Source: QQVM01 sp964544885 (lineage in GTDB: Bacteria; Bacteroidota; Bacteroidia; AKYH767-A; 2013-40CM-41-45). From it: 64,000 nt of DNA. Each line of letters opens with the position of its first letter. Positions within the stretch are counted from its first letter, which is position 1. Where the stretch lies: positions 1 to 64,000 of the forward strand of contig CAZJDX010000009.1 of the NCBI GenBank assembly GCA_964544885.1, written 5' to 3'. A program made the position numbers and the translations under genes. The notes beneath the pieces are model-generated. The model made no database searches. It was not told the origin of the DNA and was given only the letters and a program-made list of their open reading frames with translations. Positions 50,270 to 57,950 of this stretch are shown in pieces.

Positions 50270-50842
50270 ATGGATGAGTTTTTGAAAATACTTACCCTCA
50301 TCATGATCAGCAGTGTCAAATTCTCAGTCGGATTGCCTCTGGTTTATCTCAATGAGCGGTATGACTTCACCTGGTTTGAAACAAATGTTTACGCCATCAT
50401 CGGAGGTATGATAGGTGTGGTAGTCTTTATGCATGTCAGTGAATGGCTAATCGACCTTTGGGACAGAATACGCCTGTATTTTTTCAGAAAAAAGGAAAAG
50501 CTGAATTCACTCTATTCCAGGCCTGTAGCTGATGTGGAAGCTGAACTCGACATTCGCTACGATTATGTGGAACAAAGGCATCCACCAAAACGGAAATTAT
50601 TCACCCGACGGAACCGGAGAATGGTTCATATCTGGAGAAAGTACGGACTGATAGGACTCGCCGCTCTTACCCCCATCTTATTCTCGATACCAATAGGTAC
50701 TTTCTTTATGACACGGTTTGCCAAAAACCGAAAGAAGAAGATCATCGCATATATGTTCATCTCCGTTTCTTCCTGGTCCATCCTTCTCACCACTATATTT
50801 GAGATCCTGCATGTCGGATCACTGAAGGAGATCATTCCATGA
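50270..50842 (+). CDS. Membrane protein of unknown function
   Basis: The 190-aa protein has about four hydrophobic segments (IMISSVKFSVGLPLVYL, VYAIIGGMIGVVVFMHVSEWLIDL, YGLIGLAALTPILFSIPIGTFF and the C-terminal AYMFISVSSWSILLTTIF), separated by very basic cytoplasmic loops (RLYFFRKKEKLN, KRKLFTRRNRRMVH). No known family comes to mind. Its TGA overlaps the YjjG ATG as ATGA, so translation is coupled to the nucleotidase gene, though no functional link is apparent. Confidence 0.75.
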   Translation: MDEFLKILTLIMISSVKFSVGLPLVYLNERYDFTWFETNVYAIIGGMIGVVVFMHVSEWLIDLWDRIRLYFFRKKEKLNSLYSRPVADVEAELDIRYDYVEQRHPPKRKLFTRRNRRMVHIWRKYGLIGLAALTPILFSIPIGTFFMTRFAKNRKKKIIAYMFISVSSWSILLTTIFEILHVGSLKEIIP

Positions 50843-51534
50843 GCAGGTACCGGCACGTGTTTTTTGATCTTGATAACACGCTTTGGGATTTCGAAAAGAA
50901 TTCCAGGGCCGCATTGACGCATTTATATCACAAGCATGACCTTCCGGGCCTGGGTGTTAAGGATCTTGATTTGTTTATCCATAAATACCAGGAAAGGAAT
51001 GAAATGATGTGGGAAGCCTATCGTCTGGGTAAGATCGACAAGCCGACACTTAGAAATAAAAGGTTTGAACTTACCTTTTGGGATATGGGTCTTGATGCCG
51101 GTCTCGCTCCGCCTGCACTTGCCGATGATTACCTTCATATCAGTCCGCGGATGACTGCCCTTTTTCCCGGCGCACATGAAACGCTTCAATACCTGAGCGA
51201 AAAATATACGCTGCACATCATCACCAACGGGTTTGAGGAAGCGCAGTATATCAAAATGCGGGAAGCTTCTCTGGAACACTATTTCCGGGAAGTGATCATC
51301 AGCGAACATACCGGTTTCCGTAAACCGGATCAGCGGATCTTTGAATATGCCCAGGAGTTAACAGGTGCAAAAAATGACGACTCGATCATGATCGGCGATG
51401 GACTGGAAGTAGATGTTATCGGAGCAAGAAATGCCGGTTGGGATACAGTCTATTTCAATCCGGGTAAAAAAGTACACCTCGAATCCGTGACCTATGAGAT
51501 CACTGAGCTGACTGAACTCAAAAATATCCTTTGA
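50839..51534 (+). CDS. YjjG-family HAD nucleotidase
   Basis: The 231-aa HAD phosphatase has the catalytic motif FFDLDNTLWDF (Asp10, Asp12), motif II in HIITNGFEEAQ and motif III/IV in RKPDQRIFEYA with IGDGLEVDVIGARNAGW. The YjjG subgroup removes phosphate from pyrimidine and non-canonical nucleotides. It is coupled by an ATGA overlap to the membrane-protein gene upstream, and upp nearby gives a pyrimidine-salvage flavour. Confidence 0.88.
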   Translation: MSRYRHVFFDLDNTLWDFEKNSRAALTHLYHKHDLPGLGVKDLDLFIHKYQERNEMMWEAYRLGKIDKPTLRNKRFELTFWDMGLDAGLAPPALADDYLHISPRMTALFPGAHETLQYLSEKYTLHIITNGFEEAQYIKMREASLEHYFREVIISEHTGFRKPDQRIFEYAQELTGAKNDDSIMIGDGLEVDVIGARNAGWDTVYFNPGKKVHLESVTYEITELTELKNIL

Positions 51535-51585
51535 TACGCAGGGAGCCTGTACAAGATTCCGAACCGGGTATTTTAAAAAAAGAGC

Positions 51586-51622
51586 AAAAAAAAAGAGCTC
51601 CCCGGAACAAGGGAACTCTTTT
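51586..51622 (-). terminator. Terminator of the Cys-rich secreted protein gene
   Basis: AAAAGAGCTCCC (51591-51602) and GGGAACTCTTTT (51611-51622) pair with one mismatch. On the minus strand the stem is followed by a U-run (A-run 51586-51594 on plus). It may also act weakly for the nucleotidase gene. Confidence 0.82.
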
Positions 51623-51638
51623 CATTTTATAATGATAA

Positions 51639-51953
51639 TCAGTCTTTGTTAAGAGCATCCGCCTCTTTTTTACTAACGGCAGCTTCAGATTTACTTCCAT
51701 GACTGCAGGAAGCTTTCGCTTTTGAAGAATGACTGCATTCGGCTTTCTCTTCTGCACTGCAGGATTTTGCCGACTTGCTGCTGCAGCAGGATTTCTTTGA
51801 AGATTTGGATGAAACTTCAGCTTCCGGCGCTGCTGCATCGGCTTTGCTCACTTCCGTTTGTTGTTTGGCTGATGCCTTGGTGTCGGTATCCTGGGCCTGA
51901 ACCATAAATGTTACGAAGCAGAGGACCGCGGCAATAGATAAGATCTTTTTCAT
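51639..51953 (-). CDS. Small secreted Cys/Ser/Lys-rich protein
   Basis: The 104-aa protein has a clear signal peptide (MKKILSIAAVLCFVTFMVQAQ). The mature part is low-complexity (Ser, Lys, Ala, Glu) with cysteines in SKKSCCSSKSAKSCSAEEKAE and then two Cys-Ser-His units (CSHSSKAKASCSHG). No known domain is apparent. The Cys/His pattern suggests metal binding or disulfide linkage in the periplasm, which is inference. It is a single gene with its own -7 element and terminator, so it is likely expressed. Confidence 0.72.
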   Translation of the reverse strand: MKKILSIAAVLCFVTFMVQAQDTDTKASAKQQTEVSKADAAAPEAEVSSKSSKKSCCSSKSAKSCSAEEKAECSHSSKAKASCSHGSKSEAAVSKKEADALNKD

Positions 51954-51982
51954 GTTTGGATTTTTTTCTGGCAGGTTTAGAA

Positions 51983-51990
51983 CAAATATA
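51983..51990 (-). promoter_or_regulatory. -7 element of the Cys-rich protein gene
   Basis: On the minus strand TATATTTG (complement of 51983-51990) is a perfect TAnnTTTG, 30 nt before the ATG. No TTG occurs at the standard distance. Confidence 0.45.
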
Positions 51991-52426
51991 GAAAAAAATT
52001 ATGTCCATTTCCACTCTATCTACCGGCTTTCCTTCAATTTCATGAAATAATCATATTCAGATTAACTTTTTCCGGGAGAATGGCTTAACCCAGCTTATGC
52101 AATAAAAAGTGTAAGAAGCTTTCAGAGGCCACTTTACGGGGAATTTCCTGAATGAGACAAAGCATTGCCATGGTGAAAGTGCGAAACACAGCGATGCGCC
52201 CCTGGCAAAGGGATTTGAATGCGTATTCGGGGTTTAACAATACTGATTTCCCGATCAAAACTCTGGTTCTGCAAGGCACAGTCTTTATTCCATCTGCCGA
52301 ATGATTACCTGAAAAGACAGCTTTACCAACAACCGGAGCATGATTTTTCTACAGATAACATTTTACCTTATTAGCTCCGGAGATCAAAGTTGAATTAGCT
52401 TTTTTTATACATTCACATCCTCCGCA
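51991..52426. other. Gene-free stretch before the MacB-like permease gene
   Basis: This 436-bp stretch has no gene I can support. A minus-strand frame (52085-52279, 64 aa, ending RKVASESFLHFLLHKLG) has a start but no recognised domain; a decayed mobile-element end is one possibility. Sequence 52022-52320 is less AT-rich than usual intergenic DNA here, which would fit a decayed coding region. Confidence 0.35.
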
Positions 52427-53659
52427 ATGGGAATTCCTGAAAACCTGAAGATCGCTTTTCAAAGCGTTAAGAGCCAGCTGCTGCGAACCATACTCACCGC
52501 GCTCATCATAGCCATTGGTATCATGGCACTGGTCGGTATCCTTACTTCTATTGATGCCATCAAGGGTTCGATCAATGAAAATTTTGCGGCCATGGGCGCC
52601 AACTCTTTCTCCATCCAGAACCGGGGCATGATGATCCGAATTGGTCATTCAGGAAAACGGCCTAAGCCTTATGAGATCATCGACTACAAGCAGGCTGAAC
52701 GATTCGCCAGGGAGTTCAGCTTTCCGGCAACTGTCTCCATTTCAGCTATGGCTTCCAGGGTTTCTACCTTGAAATACAAGGATAAAAAATCAAACCCTAA
52801 TGTCTTCATCATGGGTGGAAATGAACACTACCTGAGTACTTCCGGATATGCCATAGATAAGGGAAGGAATATTTCCCCGCACGAAGTTCAGCATGGTGCG
52901 AATGTCATCATTATAGGGAAAGACATAGAAGAGAAATTGTTTCCTTCGGAAGATCCCATTGATAAACTCATTTCAGTAGGTAGTACAAAATACCGGGTAA
53001 TCGGAACACTTGAAGAAAAAGGTTCCGCCATGGGATTCGGTGGAGACAAGGTATGTATACTTCCTCTGTTTAATGTAAGACAGAATTTCGGAAGCAAACG
53101 TACTTCTTACGCGATCAATGTAAGTGTGAACGATGTTAAAATGCTCAATGCCGCCATCGGAGAAGCGACAGGCCTGTTCAGGATTATAAGAAAAGTTCCT
53201 GTCGGTGGAGAAAACAATTTTGAGATCACCAAGAGTGACAGCATCGCCACCGTACTCGTATCACAGTTAAGTACCGTGACCATTGCTGCGACTCTTATCG
53301 GACTGATTACCCTCTTAGGCGCTGCCATCGGTCTGATGAACATCATGCTTGTATCGGTTACCGAAAGAACACGAGAGATCGGTATCCGCAAAGCTCTGGG
53401 CGCAACCCCTTCACGGATACGAACCCAGTTTCTGGTCGAGGCAATTTTGATCTGTCAGATGGGTGGAATCCTTGGGATTATTTTGGGTATCGCTGTCGGT
53501 AATGTCATGTCACTCTTACTTGAAAGCGGATTCATCATTCCCTGGTTATGGATCATCTCCGGCCTGATCCTTTGTTTCATAGTCGGGGTGATTTCAGGAT
53601 ACTATCCCGCCTCCAAAGCGGCTAAGCTGGATCCAATCGAAGCGCTTCGCTATGAATGA
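52427..53659 (+). CDS. MacB-type ABC transporter permease
   Basis: The 410-aa permease has the MacB/FtsX layout: an N-terminal helix (LLRTILTALIIAIGIMALVGILTSI), a large periplasmic MacB_PCD domain (about 45-270), then three helices with the conserved NIMLVSVTERTREIGIRKALGATP loop between the second and third, ending YYPASKAAKLDPIEALRYE. Such proteins act by mechanotransmission, in export or envelope processes. The ATPase partner is not adjacent. No signal of its substrate is seen. Confidence 0.9.
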   Translation: MGIPENLKIAFQSVKSQLLRTILTALIIAIGIMALVGILTSIDAIKGSINENFAAMGANSFSIQNRGMMIRIGHSGKRPKPYEIIDYKQAERFAREFSFPATVSISAMASRVSTLKYKDKKSNPNVFIMGGNEHYLSTSGYAIDKGRNISPHEVQHGANVIIIGKDIEEKLFPSEDPIDKLISVGSTKYRVIGTLEEKGSAMGFGGDKVCILPLFNVRQNFGSKRTSYAINVSVNDVKMLNAAIGEATGLFRIIRKVPVGGENNFEITKSDSIATVLVSQLSTVTIAATLIGLITLLGAAIGLMNIMLVSVTERTREIGIRKALGATPSRIRTQFLVEAILICQMGGILGIILGIAVGNVMSLLLESGFIIPWLWIISGLILCFIVGVISGYYPASKAAKLDPIEALRYE

Positions 53660-53749
53660 CAGCCTTTGTTCAAATAGCACCAAATACCTTCCTGCTCGAT
53701 TTACTGAAGAAATCAGAAGCGGTTGATCAGCCTGTCGTAAACAGACATT

Positions 53750-53779
53750 AAAAAAAAGCCAATCCTTGCAGACTGGCTT
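53750..53779 (-). terminator. Terminator of the CotH-like gene
   Basis: AAGCCAATC (53756-53764) and GACTGGCTT (53771-53779) pair with one G-U wobble on the minus strand, followed by a U-run (A-run 53750-53757 on plus), 18 nt past the minus-strand stop. Confidence 0.85.
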
Positions 53780-53797
53780 CAGGAAATTTCAAGGCAA

Positions 53798-56131
53798 TCA
53801 ATGTTGAATGATCAGTCTCTTTGTAGCGTTACCTGAACGGACAAAGTATAAACCATTTGCAATCCGGGAAGTGTTAATCAGGGCTGAAGCTTTGAAGGGT
53901 TCAGCATATATAATCCGGCCTGTACCATCATAAATCTCCAGCAAACTGGTTTCAGTCGAGGAACTATAAATACGGATCTGCTCATTAGCCGGATTCGGCG
54001 CGATAGAGATTTCTGTATTTGATGGATTTAAGGAAAGAACAGATGTACTGAGATCATTACTGTATCCGAAAGTAGGATTCTGTATCACAAAATTTCCTGT
54101 TCCGTTTGGCACCCTTGCATAACCCTGATCGGTCACCTGTTGTCCAAACTGAACTTCATCCACAATCTCACGATTCGGATTCAGCAGGATCACTCTTTCG
54201 CCGGAAGATGACAACTTGAAATTGCAATGAAGTCCTGCCTGGCTTTGATCTTCATCGGCCCAAACGATCAGGTAATCATGAGGAGGAATGATGGTGCCTG
54301 AGGGAAAACTCCACTTGATATAATTATTATCTGTATCAGTGAGGTAATATCCTGAAATATCCGCAGGGTTGCCCGAATTATTATATAACTCGATCCAGTC
54401 ATCATATTGTCCGGATGAATCCGTGGCTGTTGTAGTATTGGAAGCCATCACTTCATTGATCGCAACAGAGCTATCGCTGGCCAAACCGGGCTGGATAAGA
54501 TAGACGAAGACATTATGTTCCGCACCCGCAGGAAGGTAGGTAACAGTTTTAGCAGTATTGGAGGCAGCCGCTTCTATATAATATCGAACCCAGTTACCAC
54601 CCGGCAATCCCGGGATCGTCGCTCCGTAAATCCCGTCAGCAGCGGCGCTGTCCCCGTTCAAACCATCGTCAGACATCTGCATTTTTTGAAAGTTACCAAC
54701 TACACCCGTGGCATAGTACAAATCAACATGATCAATTCCGGATGCGGAACTAACTCTTGCAATCACATTTACGGGTTCCATCACTACCGGCTGCTGCCAC
54801 TGAACACCTTGTGAGATATAGGATACATCAGTAATCTGCGGTCCGGTTTCATTTACTTCCGTGTTACCCAAAAGATTATTTTTCCTGTTCAGTATCCAGG
54901 TCTTAAGGGTTTGTACTCCTGTCTGGAATTGTGCATAGGAATACAACTTTTTCGGATCATTCTGCACCATGGTATCTATGAGTGTATAATAAGTATCCAG
55001 GACGGCATAGGCGGAAGCAGTATCGAAACTTTCTTCGATCAGTGTACGCATATGGGCAAGATATCGCTGACGCAGTGATGGGACGGCAAGTAATCGGTTC
55101 AGCAGTGGATAGTTTGCATTGTTGGCATTATAGAAAGGGCTCCAGTTAACGGCCGAACTTCCCATCACGCTGTTACCATCATATTCAATAGGTGTCAGGC
55201 GGCCTGTCTCCGCTTCGTAATACACATAATAATCCATCTTACCCTTGAATACATAACTGTCATCATCGGAGAACATGATCTCACTTGCCAGATGCCAGAG
55301 GGTTCTGTCAATGTCCAGGTAATTGGCAAGTACACTTTCCAAGTTGGCCAGGCTGCTTGTGTCCAGTACACGGCAGGCAGTCACAAGGTCATCCCATGGA
55401 TTGGTTTTGTGTGATTTTTTCAGCGTGTAATAATTCTGGTAGAGGCTTGTATCCGATCCAAGGTAGTTCAAGGCCGCAGTTCCGTCTCCCCAGCCGCCTC
55501 CGCCTCCGCCACCGCTTCCCGGTGGCCTGTCTGCTCTCCAGTTGGTACCGTTATTGGTCAGGAACCATTCCTTGTAAAAGTCGCCGTCGATCTGCTGAAT
55601 GCAGGGATAGACTCCCCAGTTGCTGCCATTGATATACAATTTAACGTAGTTTGATTTCACGGCAGGAATATGCTTCCGGATCTGATGCTGATAAAACACT
55701 TCCCGCATGAAGGAATGATCCTGGTAGCAATTATTGAGATTGAGAATATTGTATCCATAAACATCCTGGCCGTCTATAAATTCATCTAGTGTGATGTTGA
55801 ACGACTTCTTCTGAGAACTGCCCGCACCCTGATAAGAAGTCTGACCTTTAAAACGAACGCCTACACTGTCCCAGGTGAAACCATCAATGGTCAGCGAAGC
55901 CGGAATGTCGGTTTTCGAATTGTAATTTGACTGGAGTAATGACCAATAATTAGGCTGACTGAAATTGAGGTTGATGTCTCTGACAAAAGACTGATCGAAG
56001 AAACCTGAATTCAGCGGCTGACCGGTCATGAGCATGCGCCTGTCGGGGCTGAGGTACATTTCATCAGGCAAGGATTGCGAAAAGGAATTTAACTGCGCCA
56101 GACAGAACAAGGCGATAAGAATTTTTTTCAT
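53798..56131 (-). CDS. Secreted CotH-kinase and lamin-tail domain protein with T9SS sorting domain
   Basis: The 777-aa exported protein has a signal peptide (ending NSFSQ). The N-terminal two-thirds is a CotH kinase-like domain (about 65-430; SLTIDGFTWDSVGVRFKGQTS, then DGFTWD-type and PIEYDGNSVMGSS residues) with a Gly-rich loop. A lamin-tail domain lies at about 555-670 (VAINEVMASNTTTATDSSGQ, DDWIELYNNSG). A T9SS type A C-terminal signal ends it (ISIAPNPANEQIRIYSSS, NGLYFVRSG). CotH proteins phosphorylate spore-coat proteins in Bacillus; in this cell it would be surface-exposed and the target is unknown. Confidence 0.88.
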   Translation of the reverse strand: MKKILIALFCLAQLNSFSQSLPDEMYLSPDRRMLMTGQPLNSGFFDQSFVRDINLNFSQPNYWSLLQSNYNSKTDIPASLTIDGFTWDSVGVRFKGQTSYQGAGSSQKKSFNITLDEFIDGQDVYGYNILNLNNCYQDHSFMREVFYQHQIRKHIPAVKSNYVKLYINGSNWGVYPCIQQIDGDFYKEWFLTNNGTNWRADRPPGSGGGGGGGWGDGTAALNYLGSDTSLYQNYYTLKKSHKTNPWDDLVTACRVLDTSSLANLESVLANYLDIDRTLWHLASEIMFSDDDSYVFKGKMDYYVYYEAETGRLTPIEYDGNSVMGSSAVNWSPFYNANNANYPLLNRLLAVPSLRQRYLAHMRTLIEESFDTASAYAVLDTYYTLIDTMVQNDPKKLYSYAQFQTGVQTLKTWILNRKNNLLGNTEVNETGPQITDVSYISQGVQWQQPVVMEPVNVIARVSSASGIDHVDLYYATGVVGNFQKMQMSDDGLNGDSAAADGIYGATIPGLPGGNWVRYYIEAAASNTAKTVTYLPAGAEHNVFVYLIQPGLASDSSVAINEVMASNTTTATDSSGQYDDWIELYNNSGNPADISGYYLTDTDNNYIKWSFPSGTIIPPHDYLIVWADEDQSQAGLHCNFKLSSSGERVILLNPNREIVDEVQFGQQVTDQGYARVPNGTGNFVIQNPTFGYSNDLSTSVLSLNPSNTEISIAPNPANEQIRIYSSSTETSLLEIYDGTGRIIYAEPFKASALINTSRIANGLYFVRSGNATKRLIIQH

Positions 56132-56361
56132 CAGTGATTGAATAAGTGTGATTACAATTTTTTTCCGCTTTCTGAGGATCAAGAGCGGATATCGCATTTT
56201 GACACAGGATGCGGTAAAAGGTTTATTGAGACAGCCGAGCTTTTTCGCAGCCCTGGTGTCAAGGACCCATTACTAAGCTAAGGAACTAATTTAAAGCAAT
56301 ATAGAAAGAAATTAACAGAGAAATGAGAGATCATTTAAAATTTCAGCCAGGCCGGATGGGT
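56132..56361 (-). other. Gap between rplI and the CotH-like gene
   Basis: I see no frame of note. A minus-strand TATATTGC near 56300 is a poor promoter match. The rest is AT-rich with a short T-run. Confidence 0.35.
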
Positions 56362-56398
56362 AAAAAAAAAGAGCAACTAAATATAGTGTTGCTCTTTT
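56362..56398 (-). terminator. rpsF-rpsR-rplI operon terminator
   Basis: AAAAGAGCAAC (56367-56377) and GTTGCTCTTTT (56388-56398) pair perfectly around a 10-nt loop. On the minus strand a run of U follows (A-run 56362-56370 on plus), 21 nt past the rplI stop. Confidence 0.9.
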
Positions 56399-56419
56399 GT
56401 TTTGAGTTTCAGGGATAAA

Positions 56420-56866
56420 TCATTCAGCTACCACTTCGAACGTGACCTTGGCCTTCACATCCTTATGCAGGTTAACGGTAGCCGTATAGGTTCCCAGCGC
56501 TTTGATATGATCCTCATCAATATGAATCTTCTTGCGGTCAACGATAAGGTCATGTTTAGCCAGGGCATCGGCAAGCTGTAAGGCCGTAACAGAACCGTAG
56601 ATTTTACCGCTCTCACCCACCTTGGCTCCAACTTTAATCACCATGGCTTCAAGTTGTTTAACCATGGACTCGGCATCCCCTTTGATTTTCTGCGCTTTGT
56701 GGGCTCTTTGTTTCTGGGTTTCGGCGATTACTTTCCGGTTCTCTTCATTGGCAATAATAGCCAGTCCGCGGGGGAACAGAAAATTACGCGCATAACCTGA
56801 TTTCACCTTGACAATCTCATCGGCATAGCCGAGGTTGTCCATATCTTGTTTCAGAATAACTTCCAT
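56420..56866 (-). CDS. rplI: 50S ribosomal protein bL9
   Basis: The 148-aa bL9 has normal length. The N-terminal domain MEVILKQDMDNLGYADEIVKVKSGYARNFLFPRGLAI is the rRNA-binding signature. A long helix with AHKAQKIKGDAES leads to the C-terminal domain (SVTALQLADALAKHDLIVDRKKI). It is the last gene of the rpsF-rpsR-rplI operon, 12 nt after rpsR. Confidence 0.97.
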   Translation of the reverse strand: MEVILKQDMDNLGYADEIVKVKSGYARNFLFPRGLAIIANEENRKVIAETQKQRAHKAQKIKGDAESMVKQLEAMVIKVGAKVGESGKIYGSVTALQLADALAKHDLIVDRKKIHIDEDHIKALGTYTATVNLHKDVKAKVTFEVVAE

Positions 56867-56878
56867 AGTAAGGCCTCC

Positions 56879-57145
56879 TTATTTTAATAAATCAGATACA
56901 TAAGGCATTAACGCCAGGTGGCGTGCCCTCTTGATTGCTTGTCCGACCTGACGCTGAAATTTCAGCGAGGTACCGGTGAGACGGCGGGGAAGGATCTTAC
57001 CCTGCTCATTGACCAGCTTCACCAGGAAGTTGGCGTCTTTGTAATCGATGTACTTGATACCGTTCTTTCTGAAACGGCAGTACTTTTTCTTGCTGGTATC
57101 AACCGTTGGAGGGTTGAGATAGCGGACTTCGTTAGATGTTGCCAT
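56879..57145 (-). CDS. rpsR: 30S ribosomal protein bS18
   Basis: The 88-aa bS18 contains CRFRKNGIKYIDYKD and the conserved LVNEQGKILPRRLTGTSLKFQRQ. It forms a pair with bS6 in the 30S platform; the bS6 gene is immediately upstream (12 nt). The length is as expected. Confidence 0.97.
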   Translation of the reverse strand: MATSNEVRYLNPPTVDTSKKKYCRFRKNGIKYIDYKDANFLVKLVNEQGKILPRRLTGTSLKFQRQVGQAIKRARHLALMPYVSDLLK

Positions 57146-57157
57146 GATGTCAGTTTT

Positions 57158-57523
57158 TTAAGATACGGTTTTTTCTTCTTCTTTTTTCAGAGCGGCATTT
57201 CTGCGTTTCTTTTCATTGTAGGCGATCGCATGTTTGTCAAGACGCACCGTGAGGAAACGCATGATGCGTTCATCCCTCTTGAATTCGGTCTCGAGTTTTC
57301 CGATCATTTCACCCGGAGCTTTGAACTCGATCAGGTAATAGAACCCGGTATTTTTTTTCTGGATCGGGTAAGCCAGTTTGCGCAATCCCCAGTTGTTTTC
57401 ATAAACAATTTCGGATCCGCCGTCGGCGGAGAGGATTTTCTTGAATTTGGCGACTGTATCCAGCATCTGTTCCTCCGAAAGAACAGGTGTCATGATGAAT
57501 ACCACCTCATACTGATTAGACAT
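57158..57523 (-). CDS. rpsF: 30S ribosomal protein bS6
   Basis: The 121-aa bS6 begins MSNQYEVVFIMTPVLSEEQM. It has a ferredoxin-like fold with KKNTGFYYLIEFKAPGE and a charged tail (KKRRNAALKKEEEKT). It binds bS18 on the platform. It is the first gene of the operon, with a perfect promoter 40 nt upstream. No hairpin of the known bS6:bS18-binding leader type is evident in the short leader. Confidence 0.97.
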   Translation of the reverse strand: MSNQYEVVFIMTPVLSEEQMLDTVAKFKKILSADGGSEIVYENNWGLRKLAYPIQKKNTGFYYLIEFKAPGEMIGKLETEFKRDERIMRFLTVRLDKHAIAYNEKKRRNAALKKEEEKTVS

Positions 57524-57563
57524 GTTTGTTTTGTTTGATTTTACGGAGATTTTTAATGGGACG

Positions 57564-57593
57564 CAAAGGTAAACAATTCGGTTTAATTTGCAA
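57564..57593 (-). promoter_or_regulatory. rpsF operon promoter
   Basis: On the minus strand TTG (complement of 57591-57593), exactly 19 nt and TACCTTTG (complement of 57564-57571) are a perfect TTG-N19-TAnnTTTG. The start codon follows about 40 nt downstream. Confidence 0.82.
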
Positions 57594-57806
57594 GACTCCT
57601 ATGACACTTAAAAGGCTCAAACCCGGATTTTTTCAGCACTCCGGAAGGCCTTGTCCGCCTGAGTCAGTTATATAAAACAAGCCTTGAATTTTCGTCAAAA
57701 ATGGCTTATCAACAGGGGGTGAAAAAAAATTTTCATCCGGAAAGCCTCTACAGACAAGGCCTTCAGCTTGAGGCTGGTGTATTCTTCCATTCATTGTTAA
57801 TAAACC

Positions 57807-57836
57807 TTGACTTGCAGCTATTATGGACTATCTTTG
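57807..57836 (+). promoter_or_regulatory. paaZ promoter
   Basis: TTG (57807-57809), exactly 19 nt and TATCTTTG (57829-57836) are a perfect phylum promoter. The leader to the paaZ ATG would be about 110 nt. Between the two divergent promoters (57594-57806) nothing else is seen. Confidence 0.8.
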
Positions 57837-57950
57837 CAAGGCTATTCTCCTCATAAAATCCTGTAATAATCCAGCTCCGGAGCCTTAATCCGGGCCAGTT
57901 TCATTGTCCTGAACCCGTAAAAGGGTCTGAAGCCAATTCATACGCGTTAA

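Noticed and set aside
52085..52279. 64-aa minus-strand frame called as a transposase
   Set aside because: No catalytic residues or family match are visible; kept only as a possible remnant.
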